Assembly (NCBI RefSeq): GCF_020360975.1
Contig: NW_025408670.1
Coordinates: forward strand, 4,216,001-4,280,000
Direction: 5' to 3'
Length of the DNA stretch: 64,000 nt
From: Hirsutella rhossiliensis
Lineage: Eukaryota; Ascomycota; Sordariomycetes; Hypocreales; Ophiocordycipitaceae
Positions within the stretch are counted from its first letter, which is position 1; every line of letters starts with the position of its first letter. The position numbers were made by a program, and so were the translations under genes. Below, piece after piece: positions 22,111-35,284 of the stretch. The notes under the pieces are model-generated. The model saw only the letters and a program-made list of their open reading frames with translations, made no database searches and had not been told where the DNA came from.

Positions 22111-25100
22111 ATAGATAGGTCTTATCTTTCTTTTATTTAGTTATAACTATCCTTTTCTCCTTTATTATTAAGGTTTTAATAGAGTTATAGTTTAGTTTTA
22201 TTTTCCTTAATAATATTTAATAGGTAGTATAAATAGTTTTCCCTTATTTTCTTATTTTACTATTTTATATATAGTTATAGGACGTTTAGGCGTGCTAATA
22301 TATTAATAAGTTAGTAGCGATTTAATAGGGATTTATTACTAATTTAGTAGCGCCTCTTTATACTAATAAGTTTCCTTACCTTACTTAGTCTTATACTTTT
22401 TTTTCCTAATTAAGCGAGTAGTATATTCTTTAATAAGGTCTTAGCTATTCGCTATATCTTTAGTATTAACCTATTAGTTATACTTAGCTAGCTATCCTTT
22501 CTATTTAATAAGGAAAAAGGTATTATTCTTAGATCTCTTTTAGTCTTTAATCTCTTAGACTTCTTATTCGCTTTCGTCGTCCTTTAAGTCTAGTATTAAT
22601 AAGGTTTCGCTATCTCTTTAAGTTCCTTTATACCCCTTTTATAGCTCTAAGAGACTAATATAGAAAACGTTATAAAGATATAAGTACTTCTTAGGGAGTA
22701 TAAGATAATATACTTACTTTCTAATAGCTTATAAGACCTAAAATAGTCTAATATACTTAGGTAAGAGTTTTCTTTTTTTATCCTTAAGGCGTAAGTTCTT
22801 TATCGATAGTACTATAAGGTCTCTTACTTTTAGTATAAGCGGTTAGTGCCTTAAATCGTAGTATTTTACTTACGATTTAATAGCTTTTTCCTAGTATTCC
22901 TTAAGCCTCTTTTATAGCTCTTATAGCCTAGTAACTCTTACTCTTACTTTAGATACCCCCCTCTAAATAATATCGTCCTTAATATTAATATAGAAGTTTA
23001 GTTAGTAACCTATTAATACTTTATTAAGTAATAACTTAGTTATTGCGTTCTTTATATTATTATATATAAATTAAGTAATATATAGGAGTAACGCTTAGTT
23101 AGTTTATTCTAAGTTAGTAAAGTATCTTAAGTAGTACTATATAGCTTAGTTTATTTATTTTATTTACCTATTAGTTTATAAGTAAAATACTATTAATAGC
23201 TTATATTTTACTTATAAGATAAAATAAAGATCTAACTAAAACCCACTTATAAATAAGGACCCTCTATCTAAGATAATACCTTTCGAAGGTCTATATATTA
23301 ATTTAACTTAGTAATAAAATAATTCTACTAGCTCCGGAGCTATTATTATCTTAGAGATAGGAAAGAAGAGGTAATACTTAGTATATTAGTCTACGATTAC
23401 TAAGATCGTATTAATATCTTATTTATTATACTATACTTTAGGTAGACCTATAGTAAAGTCTATTAATAATTCTTCTTATAGTTATATAGGATATAGTAAT
23501 AATTATATAGTACTATAAGGGCGATGCCTCTTAGATACTATACCTTAATTTACTAGGTATAACTAAACATATTTATTTATATCTTTTATTATTCTATCCT
23601 AGTAAAAGTTCCTTATTAGTAGTTCGCTAATATATTAAGAGCTAAAGTATCTTATTAATAGATCGTTATAAAAGAGCTATATTAGCTCTTACTATAAGGC
23701 TACCTTTAGAGGTACTATAATACGACCTTTCTATAGTAGTAGTCTATCTAAGCGTACTTATTAAAAACCCTTTCTTTTTAAGAAGTCTTTAGTCTCTTTT
23801 AGCTTACTTATCGCTACGTTAACCGACTAAGTACGTTTTAGTAACTCTAGTAGCGGTTTTAAAACTTCTACTATATAAACCTTTATATAGTAGGCTGCTT
23901 TTTTAGCGGTCTTTCTTAAGAGTAACTATTTATAACTAGCTCTCTCTTTAGCTTAATTAGCTAATCGTTTAGGTCTTAAGCCTAAAATATTATAGTTTTA
24001 CTATAGATAAGCTTATATATTTTCCTTATATAAAAGCACTTTACTATACTTATATTAACTTAAGGTTAAGTATCTCTTTACCTATAAAAATACCTTATTA
24101 TTTCTCTATATAGATATAGTATTAATAGTAGCTAGCTTCGCTTATAGCTCTAGTAATAATTCTATAAATAAGGGCTTCTTACTTTTATATCTAGGTATTC
24201 TTAATAGCGCGTTTACTAGGTTTAATTTACCTATATAATACTTAATTATAAAGTTAAATAGTACTAAATATATATATTATCTTACTTACCTCCTATTTAA
24301 GGAGGTCTAGTATATAAACGTCTAAAGGTTATAGTAGTCTAATAATACCTTTACTTTATACGCTACCCCTTCGATATAATATTACTAGTATTTAAATAAC
24401 TTAATAATAGCGAATAGTTCTTAGTCTAGAACTCTATAATTAAGTTTAGCTCTAGTAAACTTCCTTAACTAAAATACGATCGGATAGTAGTACCTTTCGT
24501 TATTAGGTTAAGAGATAATCCTTACTATCGCGAATTATAATATATCTATTTTAATATAAATACGTCTTTCTAGATTATAATATTAAAGGAGTATAGCTCC
24601 TTAAAAAGTATCCTTAAGAGCCTAAAACGCTACCCTTTTAGTAAGGTTTAGCTCTATACTCCCTAGCTTCTTTTTATTCTTATTCCCCTTTAGTAATATA
24701 GTTAAGGGCGCTATAACTCCTAAGTACCTATATATAAATCGTTAGTAAAAATTATAGAACCTAAGAAAAACCTAAATATTATAATAAGTTATAGGTTTAG
24801 GCTATTAAGCTATTACCTCTACCTATTAAAGGTCTATTAATACCTTATTAATAGATAAAATAAACCTAAAGAACTTAACTAACTATTAATAAAAGATATA
24901 CTTCGATAGTTTTATATAGAGCTCTATAGCCCTTAGCCTTTCTATTACTTATCCTAAGTATTTAGTATATCCTTCTCTTATCTTAAAATATATAAGGATA
25001 TTATTAAGGTAAACTATATAGATTATATCTATAAGCCCTTAAGTGCTTAATAGATATAGCTCTAAAATATAGCTAGTACGTTAGTAAGTCTAAAGGGTAT

Positions 25101-27454
25101 TACTAGGTATTCGAAATATCTATAATACGTTTAAAAAGCGGTCTTTTATTTATCTCCTTCTTAAATTTAAATACGTTAATATATATTTTATATATTAATC
25201 TTAGAAAAATACTTAGCTCCTTAATAATAGTTAATAATCTTTAAAATAAGGGGTAAAAGGTACCGATTCTTTTATATAACTTAGTTAAGTCCTTAATAGT
25301 TTATATATAGCTATAAGGTACTATCTTTCTTTAAAACGAAAAGAATAAGCGCCCTAGCTAAGCTCTTTAACTCTTAGATTATTTTCCTTTTTATTATATC
25401 TTAGATCTAGTCGCGTAATACTTAGAGTTCCCTTTATAATAAAGGGTAAATCGGTCTATAAGGGGGTTTTATATTAAGGATTAAATTAATTAAGTAATCC
25501 GTCCCCTTTCTAGCTAGTAATAAGTCGGATTTATTAGCTAAGAAAGTATCTTTAAACTAGTAGAGAGTTAATAGGATTTCGGCCTATTCTTCCTATAAAA
25601 TCCCTTTATCTTTATCTTTATCTAGTAGCGGGATTAGCTTAGGGTTAAGCGCTATTATATATACCCTTACCTTATTCCTATATTCTTAAAGGAATCTATA
25701 GGGATTTTATAGGGTTTCGCTACTTAAGTAATACTTAAACTACTATTATTATTTCTATAAGATAATATAAATACGTTTATCCTTTAAGGTAGTAACTAAT
25801 AAAAGGATTAGTACTTAATCGTTTAGCGTTAACTTATTAGTATTAATATAGAAATAAGTAATTATCTTTTTAGTGCCTCTTATATCTATTATTTAAAGTA
25901 GTACTAACTATACTTTATACTCCCTTACCTTACTATTACTAAGCCTTAATAACTTAGGGTATAATAGCGCTACTTATAGTAATCCCTATTATTAGGTAAA
26001 GTATATATTTATAAGGTTAACGGTACTATAAGTATCTAAGTATATAGGGACTTTAATAAGGTTTCGCTTTAATATCGTTATAAGAGTTTTAAGTAACTAT
26101 CCTATAAGTATTAAGTTTACTAAAGGAGAGGCGTTTACCTTAATATCTTACCTTTTCCTTATTTTATAGTATTAAGTCTAAGAGTCTTTACTAGGGTTTT
26201 TACCTTTAAAGAATTAATATATTTTATAGATAAGTATCCCGGCTTATTATATTAGAAATATATAATTCCCGATTAAGTAAAAGATCTTCTTCCTTAATAA
26301 CGTCCCTTAGTTTAGCCCTTAGTAAGTATATTACTAGCTTACTAGTTATCGGTTAAATTAGTAGTATTTCTTTAATAATTCGGCTTAGCTTATTAGCCTT
26401 TTTAATTTCTTCCCCTATATATACTACCTTAGGGTATAGTACTACTTCTATTCCTAGTTCCTTTAAGGGTAGAAGTAGTATTAGTACGTCGCCTCTTATT
26501 AATAGTAGTATCTTAATATCGTTAAGCGACTTATATAAGCTCTTCCTATTAATAGGTATAAATAGGTATTAAATAAAAGTTAATTTAGTCTTAAAGTTAT
26601 AGCTCTAGCTTAGTAAAAAATATAAGAGTACGCGCCTTTTTTAATAAGCGTTCGAAATACCTCTCTAAGGAGTTAAGGTATAAGCTAAACTCTAAGAGGG
26701 ACTAGCTTTCTCGTTAGCGAGCCTCCTTTAATTATATCGCTAATAATATCTCTTTATTTATAGTATCCTTAATTAGGATAAGTATCTATTCTTTAAAGTA
26801 TACCTAATCTATACTATATTTAGTTTAGTTAATCGGCGTTTATTCTATAAGGTATTAGCGCTATCTTACTTTATAATCGCTATATATATAATTTACTATA
26901 TAAAGGATCTTCGTTTTATTATAATAAAAACGTCTAGGCGCTGCCTTAAAGGCGTCCTCTAAGTTATAAGTCTAGTTTAGACGTTTCTATATATTAGTAA
27001 GTTAAGATAATTAAGCGATATTTTTAATCTTAACCTTACTACCGCGACTACCGTCCGATTTAAGGGAGTAGGACTATTAACGCTTTCCTAAATAAATAGT
27101 AATAGCGCCGGTACGTTTAGTAATTTCCTCCTTTAATTATATAACGCGGTCTTATAGGCGTTTTATCTCCTTTAGCTCCTTAATACGCGCTTATAGAGCT
27201 ATAAGCTTTTCTTTATAAGTCGATAGTCTTACGCTTATAGGTAGCGATATCTTCGATATAGTTAGAATATTATCTATAATAGGGGTTTATTCTAAGGATA
27301 TATCTTCCGGTTCTTTATCTCTTAAGTAGATACCTAATATATATAATAAAGAGGCCTTAACTAGTTAATTACTATATCGCGCTATAAGAGCGTTACGTAG
27401 TCTTCTTTAAGTAGCTATCTTTACTAAGTAATTAAAAAGAAAAGCTTTAGAAAT
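22111..27454 (-). mobile_element. RIP-degraded Ty3/gypsy retrotransposon (gag-pol relic)
   Basis: On the minus strand the decayed pol reads RT, RNase H, then integrase from right to left. The RT catalytic YLDD is now VYLNNILIY (25,000-25,011). RNase H has a KELFAIIKLF-like stretch near 24,400 with a nearby LNRR. The integrase region (about 22,500-23,700) carries IDFTIGLPKV and ILDRGSLF. LTRs flank it at 14,222-20,196 (split) and 27,455-27,718. A sequence next to the right LTR (27,442-27,450) is complementary to the LTR, as in self-priming elements. All stops are TAA/TAG. Confidence 0.8.
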
Positions 27455-27718
27455 TATAAGGGAATATATATTATAGTATAATTAGTTAGGTAGTAGAGAT
27501 AGCTAGAGGTATTACGCTATATATATTATATTCTCCTTATTATAAAACTAAAGCTTATAAGAAAAGAGATTTCTTCTCTTTAGTTAGAGTAGCGAGTAGT
27601 CTATAATATATAAGCGGGGTAGGTATAATTCCCTACTAATACCCTACTAATATATTAGTACTACGTACCTAAGTGCTTTATTAGCCCGTACCTCTTAGTA
27701 GCGCTCTTATTTTATAGC
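27455..27718 (-). repeat. RIPed gypsy LTR (5' LTR of the minus-strand element)
   Basis: It is a direct repeat of 14,222-14,377 plus 20,090-20,196. It is intact and therefore serves as the empty-site comparison for the chromovirus insertion. Confidence 0.78.
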
Positions 27719-27764
27719 TAGGGACCTATTTTCCTCTTACTTTTTCCTTAAGGACCTCTTCGAA

Positions 27765-30480
27765 AGACCCTATCTCTTTATATAAAGCTAGGTAGTCTTT
27801 TTAGGCCTAGAAAAACTAGTCTTTAAAGGGGTGTTTTTCTAGCTGCTTTTAGTTTACTAGTAGGTCTAAGAGGTCTCTTTTATATACCTTCCTTACTAAT
27901 AGCTATAGCTTAAAAAGCCGGCCTACTATAAACGCTTTATAGGAACCGTCTTTTATTAGCGTTAGATAAAAGTCGGAAAAACGATCGAAATAAAGGAGAG
28001 GTTAGTCTTCTTTTATATCGGGCCTTATACCTTTCTTTACTTCTTAAAGCAAGGATAAAAAAGCAGCTAGGTAATCTTTTAAGAGAGGTGCCTTTCTTAC
28101 CCCCTTAAGGGTTAAGATAGGAAGACTAACTAAAAAAGCTACTTTTAGATCTTCTTCTTATTTTATAAGAGGAGGCATAGGAAGGTAAGCGTATTCTAGC
28201 TCTACCGCTTTCCTATAGTCTCCTTTTTTTAGATTATTTAATTTAGTAGCTTCCTCTTCTTCTTTAAAGTTAGCGTTATCCTCGACTACTTTAATATTAG
28301 CGTTATCTTTAACTACTTCGACGTTAGTTTCTTCTTCCGTTTCCTCGTTTAAGACCTCTTCTTAAGACTATTAGGAAGGGGGAATTTAAATCTTCTAAAT
28401 TAGCTAACGTTATAAGAGTAAGAGGGGCTATTAATCCCTCTTTCCGTTAAAGAAGCTAGATTTATCGAAAATTATATCCCTAGTCGAAATAACCTTCTAT
28501 AAAAGAGGAATCTAAATCCGGAAGATATTTATAGAATTATAGCTAATAAGGTAACTAATAAAGGCTCTAGGATTAAGCTTTCTTTTCTTCTTCCTTTTTA
28601 GCTATATATCGGTAGTTATAGCGTATACTTTATAGCTATAGGTATAAAGGTAAGCTAGCGAGGCCCTTTTCTTTATAAAGAGCTTAAGGGGGGATTTCTA
28701 GTTTATTCCTTAGGTAGTCCCTCTAGGGTCCTTAAGGTCTTAAGGGGTCTAGTTCTAAAGGTAATAGGCGGTCTTAATAACTTCCCTCTAAAGGTTATAA
28801 GGAAGCTTTATAGTAAGTCTTATCGTACGGGCCCTTTTTATTATAGTACCCCCTAATCTTTCTACCCCTCCGTTCTAGGCCTAGGTATTTAGTACTAACG
28901 GGAGGGGTAAAATACCCCTTTTTCGAAGCTAATTTAAGATATCCTTCGTAAATAGCTCTCTATTAGACCGTATCTCCTTTACCTCGTAGCTAAAGTAGGA
29001 TTTTATCTAGTTAATAAAGTCTTAAAGGGTAGACTAGTTATACTTACTTAGGTAGGTCTATAGGAAATAAAGGAAAACTATCCCTAAAAAAGCGTCTATA
29101 AAAAACATTACCCTAATAAAGCTTTCTTAATCCTTAGAGATATTAGTTTAGTTAACTTAAATTTCCTTATATAGCTAGTCCGGCTATAAAGGGGTTCGTC
29201 TAGAAATTCGTCTCCTAGTCTTTTCTTAGCCGTAGTATTCGTATTCGACGGTCTTTAGGCCCCTTATTCGTACGCCTTATTATTAGCCTAGCTTATATAA
29301 AGCTAGGGGGCCTAGGTAACTAAGTCGTGCGTACTAAAGAAGACCGTCTCCTTAGGCTACTAAAAGAGGGTCCTTTATAGTAGACCTATTCCTCCTAGTA
29401 GGGAAAGCTAACTTCTTAAGTAGTTCCTTCTTAAGGATAGGTCGGAATTCGAGAATAAATTAACCGAATTTTTCCTCGATAAGCCTAATAGTCTAATTCT
29501 TTTAGACTAGCCTTATAGGTTTAGACGTTATATCCTAGAAGATTCCTTCCTCTTAAAGAAAGCGGAAGGAAATTAAGCTTATTAAAAATCGAGGGTAAAA
29601 AGCTACCCTTTTTCTTTAAAGAATTTATATAGATCTATTAGGTAATTTTATCGTAAAATTCACCCTTCTATATCCCTTTATCCGTACGGTTAATTCCCCG
29701 GTAATAAGGTATTTCCTCTATGCCTTCTTAAAGGACCGGAATCGTAAGAGTATATTATAGATATTAAGGGAAGCACTAGAGTTAAGGATAGCTGATTTTT
29801 ATAAGGGATAGTCGGAGGGTCCTAATAGTTAGTCTTAGCCTTATTAATCTATAAGGAAGATAAAGGCTAACGATATTTCCTTAAATTTACGGCTCGAATA
29901 AGGGCAGCGGCGTTATTAGTTACTATTTCTTAGTAACCCGAATCTCGTCTATCTTCTTCTATAACGAGGGGTCCTCCTTAAGAGACTATTATACTATTTC
30001 TTATAGCCTCTTTAAAGGGTTAATTCCTTTAAGTCGGTTTTCCTTAAGGAACTATTAGTAGTCTTCTAGCTAATAGGGCTTTTTATATGCTTAGTAGGTA
30101 GGTCGATTCCTCCTTATACGTTGTCTCTTCGAGGAGTCCTTATCTCTTTCCGGAAGGTCTACTTAAAAACCCCCCCTTTTTACCCCTTATTGCTGATTTT
30201 AACGAGGTTTGATTTCGACTAGTTCCTTAATTTTTCGACTAACGGACTAAAAGGTCTATTAGGGGACTAGTCGGGCCGGTCTAACTAACGGGACCGGGCC
30301 TAGAGCAGTAGGCGTAGCTAGGGCCGGGACCGGGGCAGCCGTTAAAGACGGTATTAATACTCTCGAGGGAGGAGGAGCTAAAGGAGCAACAGCCGTAGTA
30401 GCAGCAGTAGTAGGAGCCATAGTAATAGGGGCTGCAGCAGTTATAGGGGCAGTAAGTCGAGCCGTCTAGGTCGAGTGCTA
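27765..30480 (-). mobile_element. RIP-degraded copia-like segment, copy 2
   Basis: Second copy of 10,985-13,650 in the same orientation. It carries the same minus-strand VISTRDIIFD-type integrase signature (about 28,440-28,560). It keeps more GCA/TGC sites than copy 1 and has a GC-richer low-complexity tail at 30,290-30,470. Confidence 0.55.
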
Positions 30481-31319
30481 GCTACGAAGGAATAAGACTG
30501 CTTATTATTATACTTAAGCAGCTTCTTTATTTAGTTCCTAGCTAGCTTCTTAAAAGATAGTCGAGTAACCGTTACTAATAGGCTTTATTAGTAGAGATAT
30601 ATCCTATAGCTACTAGCTAGAAAGAGCTTTTATTAAGAAGTATTAGTTAGCTTCCTTAAGGATTTCTTCTTACTTAGCTAGCTATAAAGAAGCTAGTAGG
30701 TTCCTAGTAGAAAAAGCTCCTAGGTATACTATATAGGTCTTCCTAATACGGTTAGTTATATAGCCCCTCGAGGGAGCTATTAAGGTCTTAAGCTTTAAAA
30801 GCTACTACTTAAGAGTCTCTTCCTCTTAAAGAGAGATTAGCTTTATAGTATTAACGGATTCCGTTATTACTATACGAGCAGTAGTTAGCAGCTTCGTCTC
30901 GTAAAGGTATTCCTTACGATAACTCTTATAGTTACCTAAGGTAGTAGAAAAAGCTCTCTATTATATAGAGGTTAGCTCGGAGAAGAGGGAAGCTCCCTCT
31001 ATAAATTCCGTTGCCCTAAGATAAAGAGGGGGCTCGAGAGGGTCCTACTTATTAAAGAAGACTAAATATAGATAGTATTATTTATACGAGCCTATAGCTC
31101 CTTTACTTACTTATCTTAATCTTAGGGCTCTATAAGAATCGTCTTATAAACTATAAGGATAGTAAAAGAATCGTTTTTCGATATTATTATAAGAGAGGGG
31201 GTAGAAAAGTTAGTTAAAAATCGGCTTTTTTAGTAAGAGGGGTAAAAGGGAGCTATAAGGGATATAAGAAAGGTGCCTTTTATAGTAGCTAGAAGGTATA
31301 GGAATTCTATTCCTCCTAG
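30481..31319. repeat. RIPed DNA, nothing identified
   Basis: CA/TG-poor sequence between copia copy 2 and the inverted partner of the 13.6-14.1 kb island. No domain was recognised. Confidence 0.5.
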
Positions 31320-31800
31320 GCTTATAACTCTCGCGAAGAGAGATATAAGAAGTATATAAAAATATATAAAGGCAAAATTAAAAGTAAGGGGTCGGACAGG
31401 CAGGGCAGAGAGATTTAATTCTTATAGGGGTAGTAATAAAGGTAGGGGAGTAATTACTATATTACCTTAATTATCCTTCTTTCCTCTATCTAACGCCCCT
31501 CTTTATACCTATCTAGCATCTTAATTAATAAAGAAGATCCTACTTAAAGAAGCTACTAATATCCTTTTAACTACCGAGCTTTTTACTAGTTTTTCCCTTT
31601 CTTTCTAGCCGTTGCTAGTATATCCGTCTTATCTCTCGCTACCTCTATAGCAAGCTATCGCTACTTCTACTTCCCCTCTTACCCCTACCCTCCTCTCTAT
31701 ACCTCTTTTTAGCTCCTTCCTTAAAACCTATTTTTTAGCTTCCTTAGTCCCTCTTACTAAGGGATATCTCCGAGAACTATAAAATTAAGCTATGCTTCGC
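31320..31800 (-). repeat. Heavily RIPed inverted partner of the 13.6-14.1 kb island
   Basis: The reverse complement aligns with 13,640-14,130, with most differences being CA to TA or TG to TA in this copy. Confidence 0.7.
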
Positions 31801-34800
31801 AATAACTATAGCTTTAACTTATTTTATAAGCGGTAATATAAAGAAGTCTAGCTATATATTTACTTAGTATATAATAAGCCTTTAAATATATATACCTATT
31901 TAAGAGAACTTATTAATAAGTACTAAGGGAATTATACTTTTATTATTTTTTCTTTTAAGGTAAAGAGTTTTATTTACTACTTTATATATTATAAATCCGA
32001 TCTTATAGTCCTAAGAGTATACCTTATACTTATTAAGGTAGTATCTTTCTTTACTATAATAAAAGTATCTCTTAAGCTAGTTAAAAGTAATAACCTAAAA
32101 CTATATATATTAATTAAATAAGTAGTAAAGTCCGATATTATTTATACTACCTCTTTATTTTTAACTTAAAAAGTAGCCTTTACTATTAATATATTTTTAT
32201 TTCTTATTAAGCTAGTTAAATATCTACTTTTACTAATAAGTAAGGTTAATCTTTATTTCTTTAAAGGCTTTTATTAAGTCTAAGATCTCCTTCGCGGGCT
32301 ATCTAGGTTTCTTATCTATTTTCTTTAACTCTTTAAGAAGTTTTTCTTTACTTTTATTAAATTTAGCTTCTTTTATTACTTTATTAGTTTTTTTAAAGAG
32401 CTAATCTTTTTTTAGGTTCTTAAGCTTTTAATTATAAACTTTAAATACTATATCTTATTACTTAATATCTTAATAAGGTACTACGTAGTTATTAATTATA
32501 TAGATAAGGCTTTTATATAAGAGTTTTAAGATAACTTTAAATATCTTTTTATTTCTTTTTATAATATTAATAATAAGTTCCTTTAGTATTATATAGTAGA
32601 TAAAGTATAACTAAACTATAGATTCTTCCTAGCTATTAAGTTATACCTTATACTATAGGTATAAGTAAAGACTAAGCTATTATATAACTTTTATAATAGT
32701 CTTAGGCTTTTTAATATTATAATAGTCTAAGTAGTTATTAATAGTTTTTAGTTATTTAATATTATATATATAATAGTATTAAAGGAGTTTCTTTTTTACT
32801 TTTCTTAAGTAAGTCTATTTATAAGAATTTTAATAGTAAGGGCTTATATAAAAAAGATATAGACTTTAAGCTACTTTATTTTATTCTTACTATAAATATA
32901 GTTAATATATTATTATTATTAAGATTATACTAAGGACCTAGCTAAAGGTATTTAAAACTTTAATATTAAATAAAAGGGAAAAACTAAAGTACTTAAGAGA
33001 AAACCCTCCCTTCTTTTAGTATAGGTCCGCCTTAAACGAGGTTATAGTAGTAGTATATAGGAAATTTACGCTAGCTACTATAGGCTTCTCCTATATATTT
33101 ATATTTTAGTATAGGCCCTCTTAGGCTATAGCCGCTACTATCCTAAGCGGCCGCGGCCTAGGCTCGCTAGCCTAGGCCTAGGGTTATAGGTAATAGTCTC
33201 TCTTTAAGGGCCTAACTCGCGGGCGCCTTTATTTTCTACGGCTCCTACGTCGCTACCGCGTAGCCGCGGCCGCGTCGGCCTATCGGTCTATTAGTTAGTA
33301 GGGCAGGTAATATCCGGTTACCGGGCCGGGCACTAGTATAGGTCGCTCTTAGGTAGGGTCGGCTAATCGAAATTTAGTCGGCTAGCTCCGCTAATCGAAA
33401 ATCGGTTCCTATCTAGCTACGCGACTTCTTAATCGGGGGCGCGGCGGCCTATATTTACTATCTATTATATAGTTACTAATTATATACGCCCGGCTCGCGT
33501 ATATATATACCTACCTTCCCTCCTTAGTTTTATTCCTACCTCCTCCTACCTCTTTATTTACTATCTCTTTTATAGGTCTTAATTTCTTACTTATATTATT
33601 TCTATATCTTAAGGTCTCTTTAATACTATATCTAGTTTATTTATTATTATATTATAATATCTAACTAAAAAGCTAACTTAGGTAGTAGCGGCTTACCTCC
33701 TTTAAAACCCCTTCCTTATAAGAAAGTCGCTACTATAGTAAGATTAAAGCGCTCTATCTTATATTTTATATATATTAAGCGCTTTATTAATAAGCTTACT
33801 TATAAGTCCTTTACTAGCTATTAAAACTAGTCTTATAAGTATTAGTCCCGGTCCTATCTTAAGTTAGTCTTACTTTTAATACTTTTTTATTAACTTTACT
33901 AGCTATAAAAGCTAAAGTATATATTACTTATACTAACTTTAACTAGTCCTATTACTAAGTAAGTAATCCTATCCCGCTATAATACGGTCTAAGTTTAGTA
34001 TTAATCTATATTTTAGATTACCTTTAAGGGCGAGGAGGCTACTTATGCTTTTTACTAAGCTTAGTCTAAGGTTAATAGCCCCTCCCTTATTAAAGGCTTA
34101 GTATAGGAGCGCTTTTACTACGCTACTTTAAAAACTTATATTCGCGCTAGTTAAAAGGCCTCTACCGCTAAAGGTAAGGGCACGTTAAGCGAGTCTGCCC
34201 TTAGTTTAGCTATAGTCGCTAAGAATATTAAAACGCTTGCCTTAGCTTTTACCTATTTTATAGATAATACCTACTATATATATAAGTCCCTAAAAAAGCA
34301 CCTAGGTAAGTTTAGTAATACTATTAAGACCTTAGCCTAGGTCGGGCCTAAGTCGCTTTTAGTTACTTAAAAGACTCTTATAGCGGTTAACGATCTCGCT
34401 AACTATTTCTATCTTATCGCTAGCGACGACTATAATAGTAGGGATAATAGTCTTAATCTTACTAGGTCTAGTTTAGCTTTAGCCCTATTTAATAAGGGGA
34501 AGGGCAAGGGCAAAGGTAAGGGTAAAGCGGCTATCGCGTTTAAGGCTTTATCTAAGGCTAAGGGCAAGGATATAGTTAATATATATTTCTTATTTAAACT
34601 TCTTAAGGAATTTAGTTATATTTTTACTATTAAATTTACTAATAAGTAAGAGTTATAGTTAATAGAGTCTTCTTATAAAGTTATCTTAGCTTTTAATAAG
34701 TATATCTCTAAGTTTATTAGTAATCTTATTAATATTTACTTTAATCTTTTTAGTATTATTAATAGTAAGATTAAATAATCCCTTTTAATAGCTAGCGTTT

Positions 34801-35284
34801 TTAAATATAGTATACTTATAGATTATAAGGTTATAAAATTTAAAGTTAAAGCTTTTAAAGTTAAAAGATATCTTATTATAACTATCTTATTACTTCCTTT
34901 CTTATTTATTAAAAGAAAGTAAGCGTTCTCTATAAGCTATTATATAAAGGAGAGCTAAGGTTAAGGTTATTAAGGTATCTCCTATTAATACCTATATTAA
35001 TATTATTAGTATATATATAAGTAAGAGGTCTTAGTAAGGTTCTAAAATAGTTTAGATTATATTATTATCGTTATTTATATCTTTTAAAGTATTATATAAA
35101 GATTATAGTTTCTTAACTAAGTCGCTAATATTAAGGGTTATAGGGCTAATAATAAGATCTTAGGGGTTTTTTAGCATTAGCTTATTACTTTTCCTTTACT
35201 ACTAGTAAAGGTATAATTTAATTATTTACTTCCTAGTAAGCTTATTACCTTATTAAGTTCTTAACTCTAGCTATTAATCTAAAG
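31801..35284. repeat. RIPed DNA including a GC-rich pocket
   Basis: Very TA-rich from 31.8 to 33.0 kb. The stretch 33,120-33,480 is rich in CpG and GGCC words (for example GCGGCCGCGGCCTAGG) yet still lacks CA/TG except in GCA. The remainder (to 35.28 kb) is RIPed repeat DNA that I could not assign. No surviving ORF. Confidence 0.55.
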
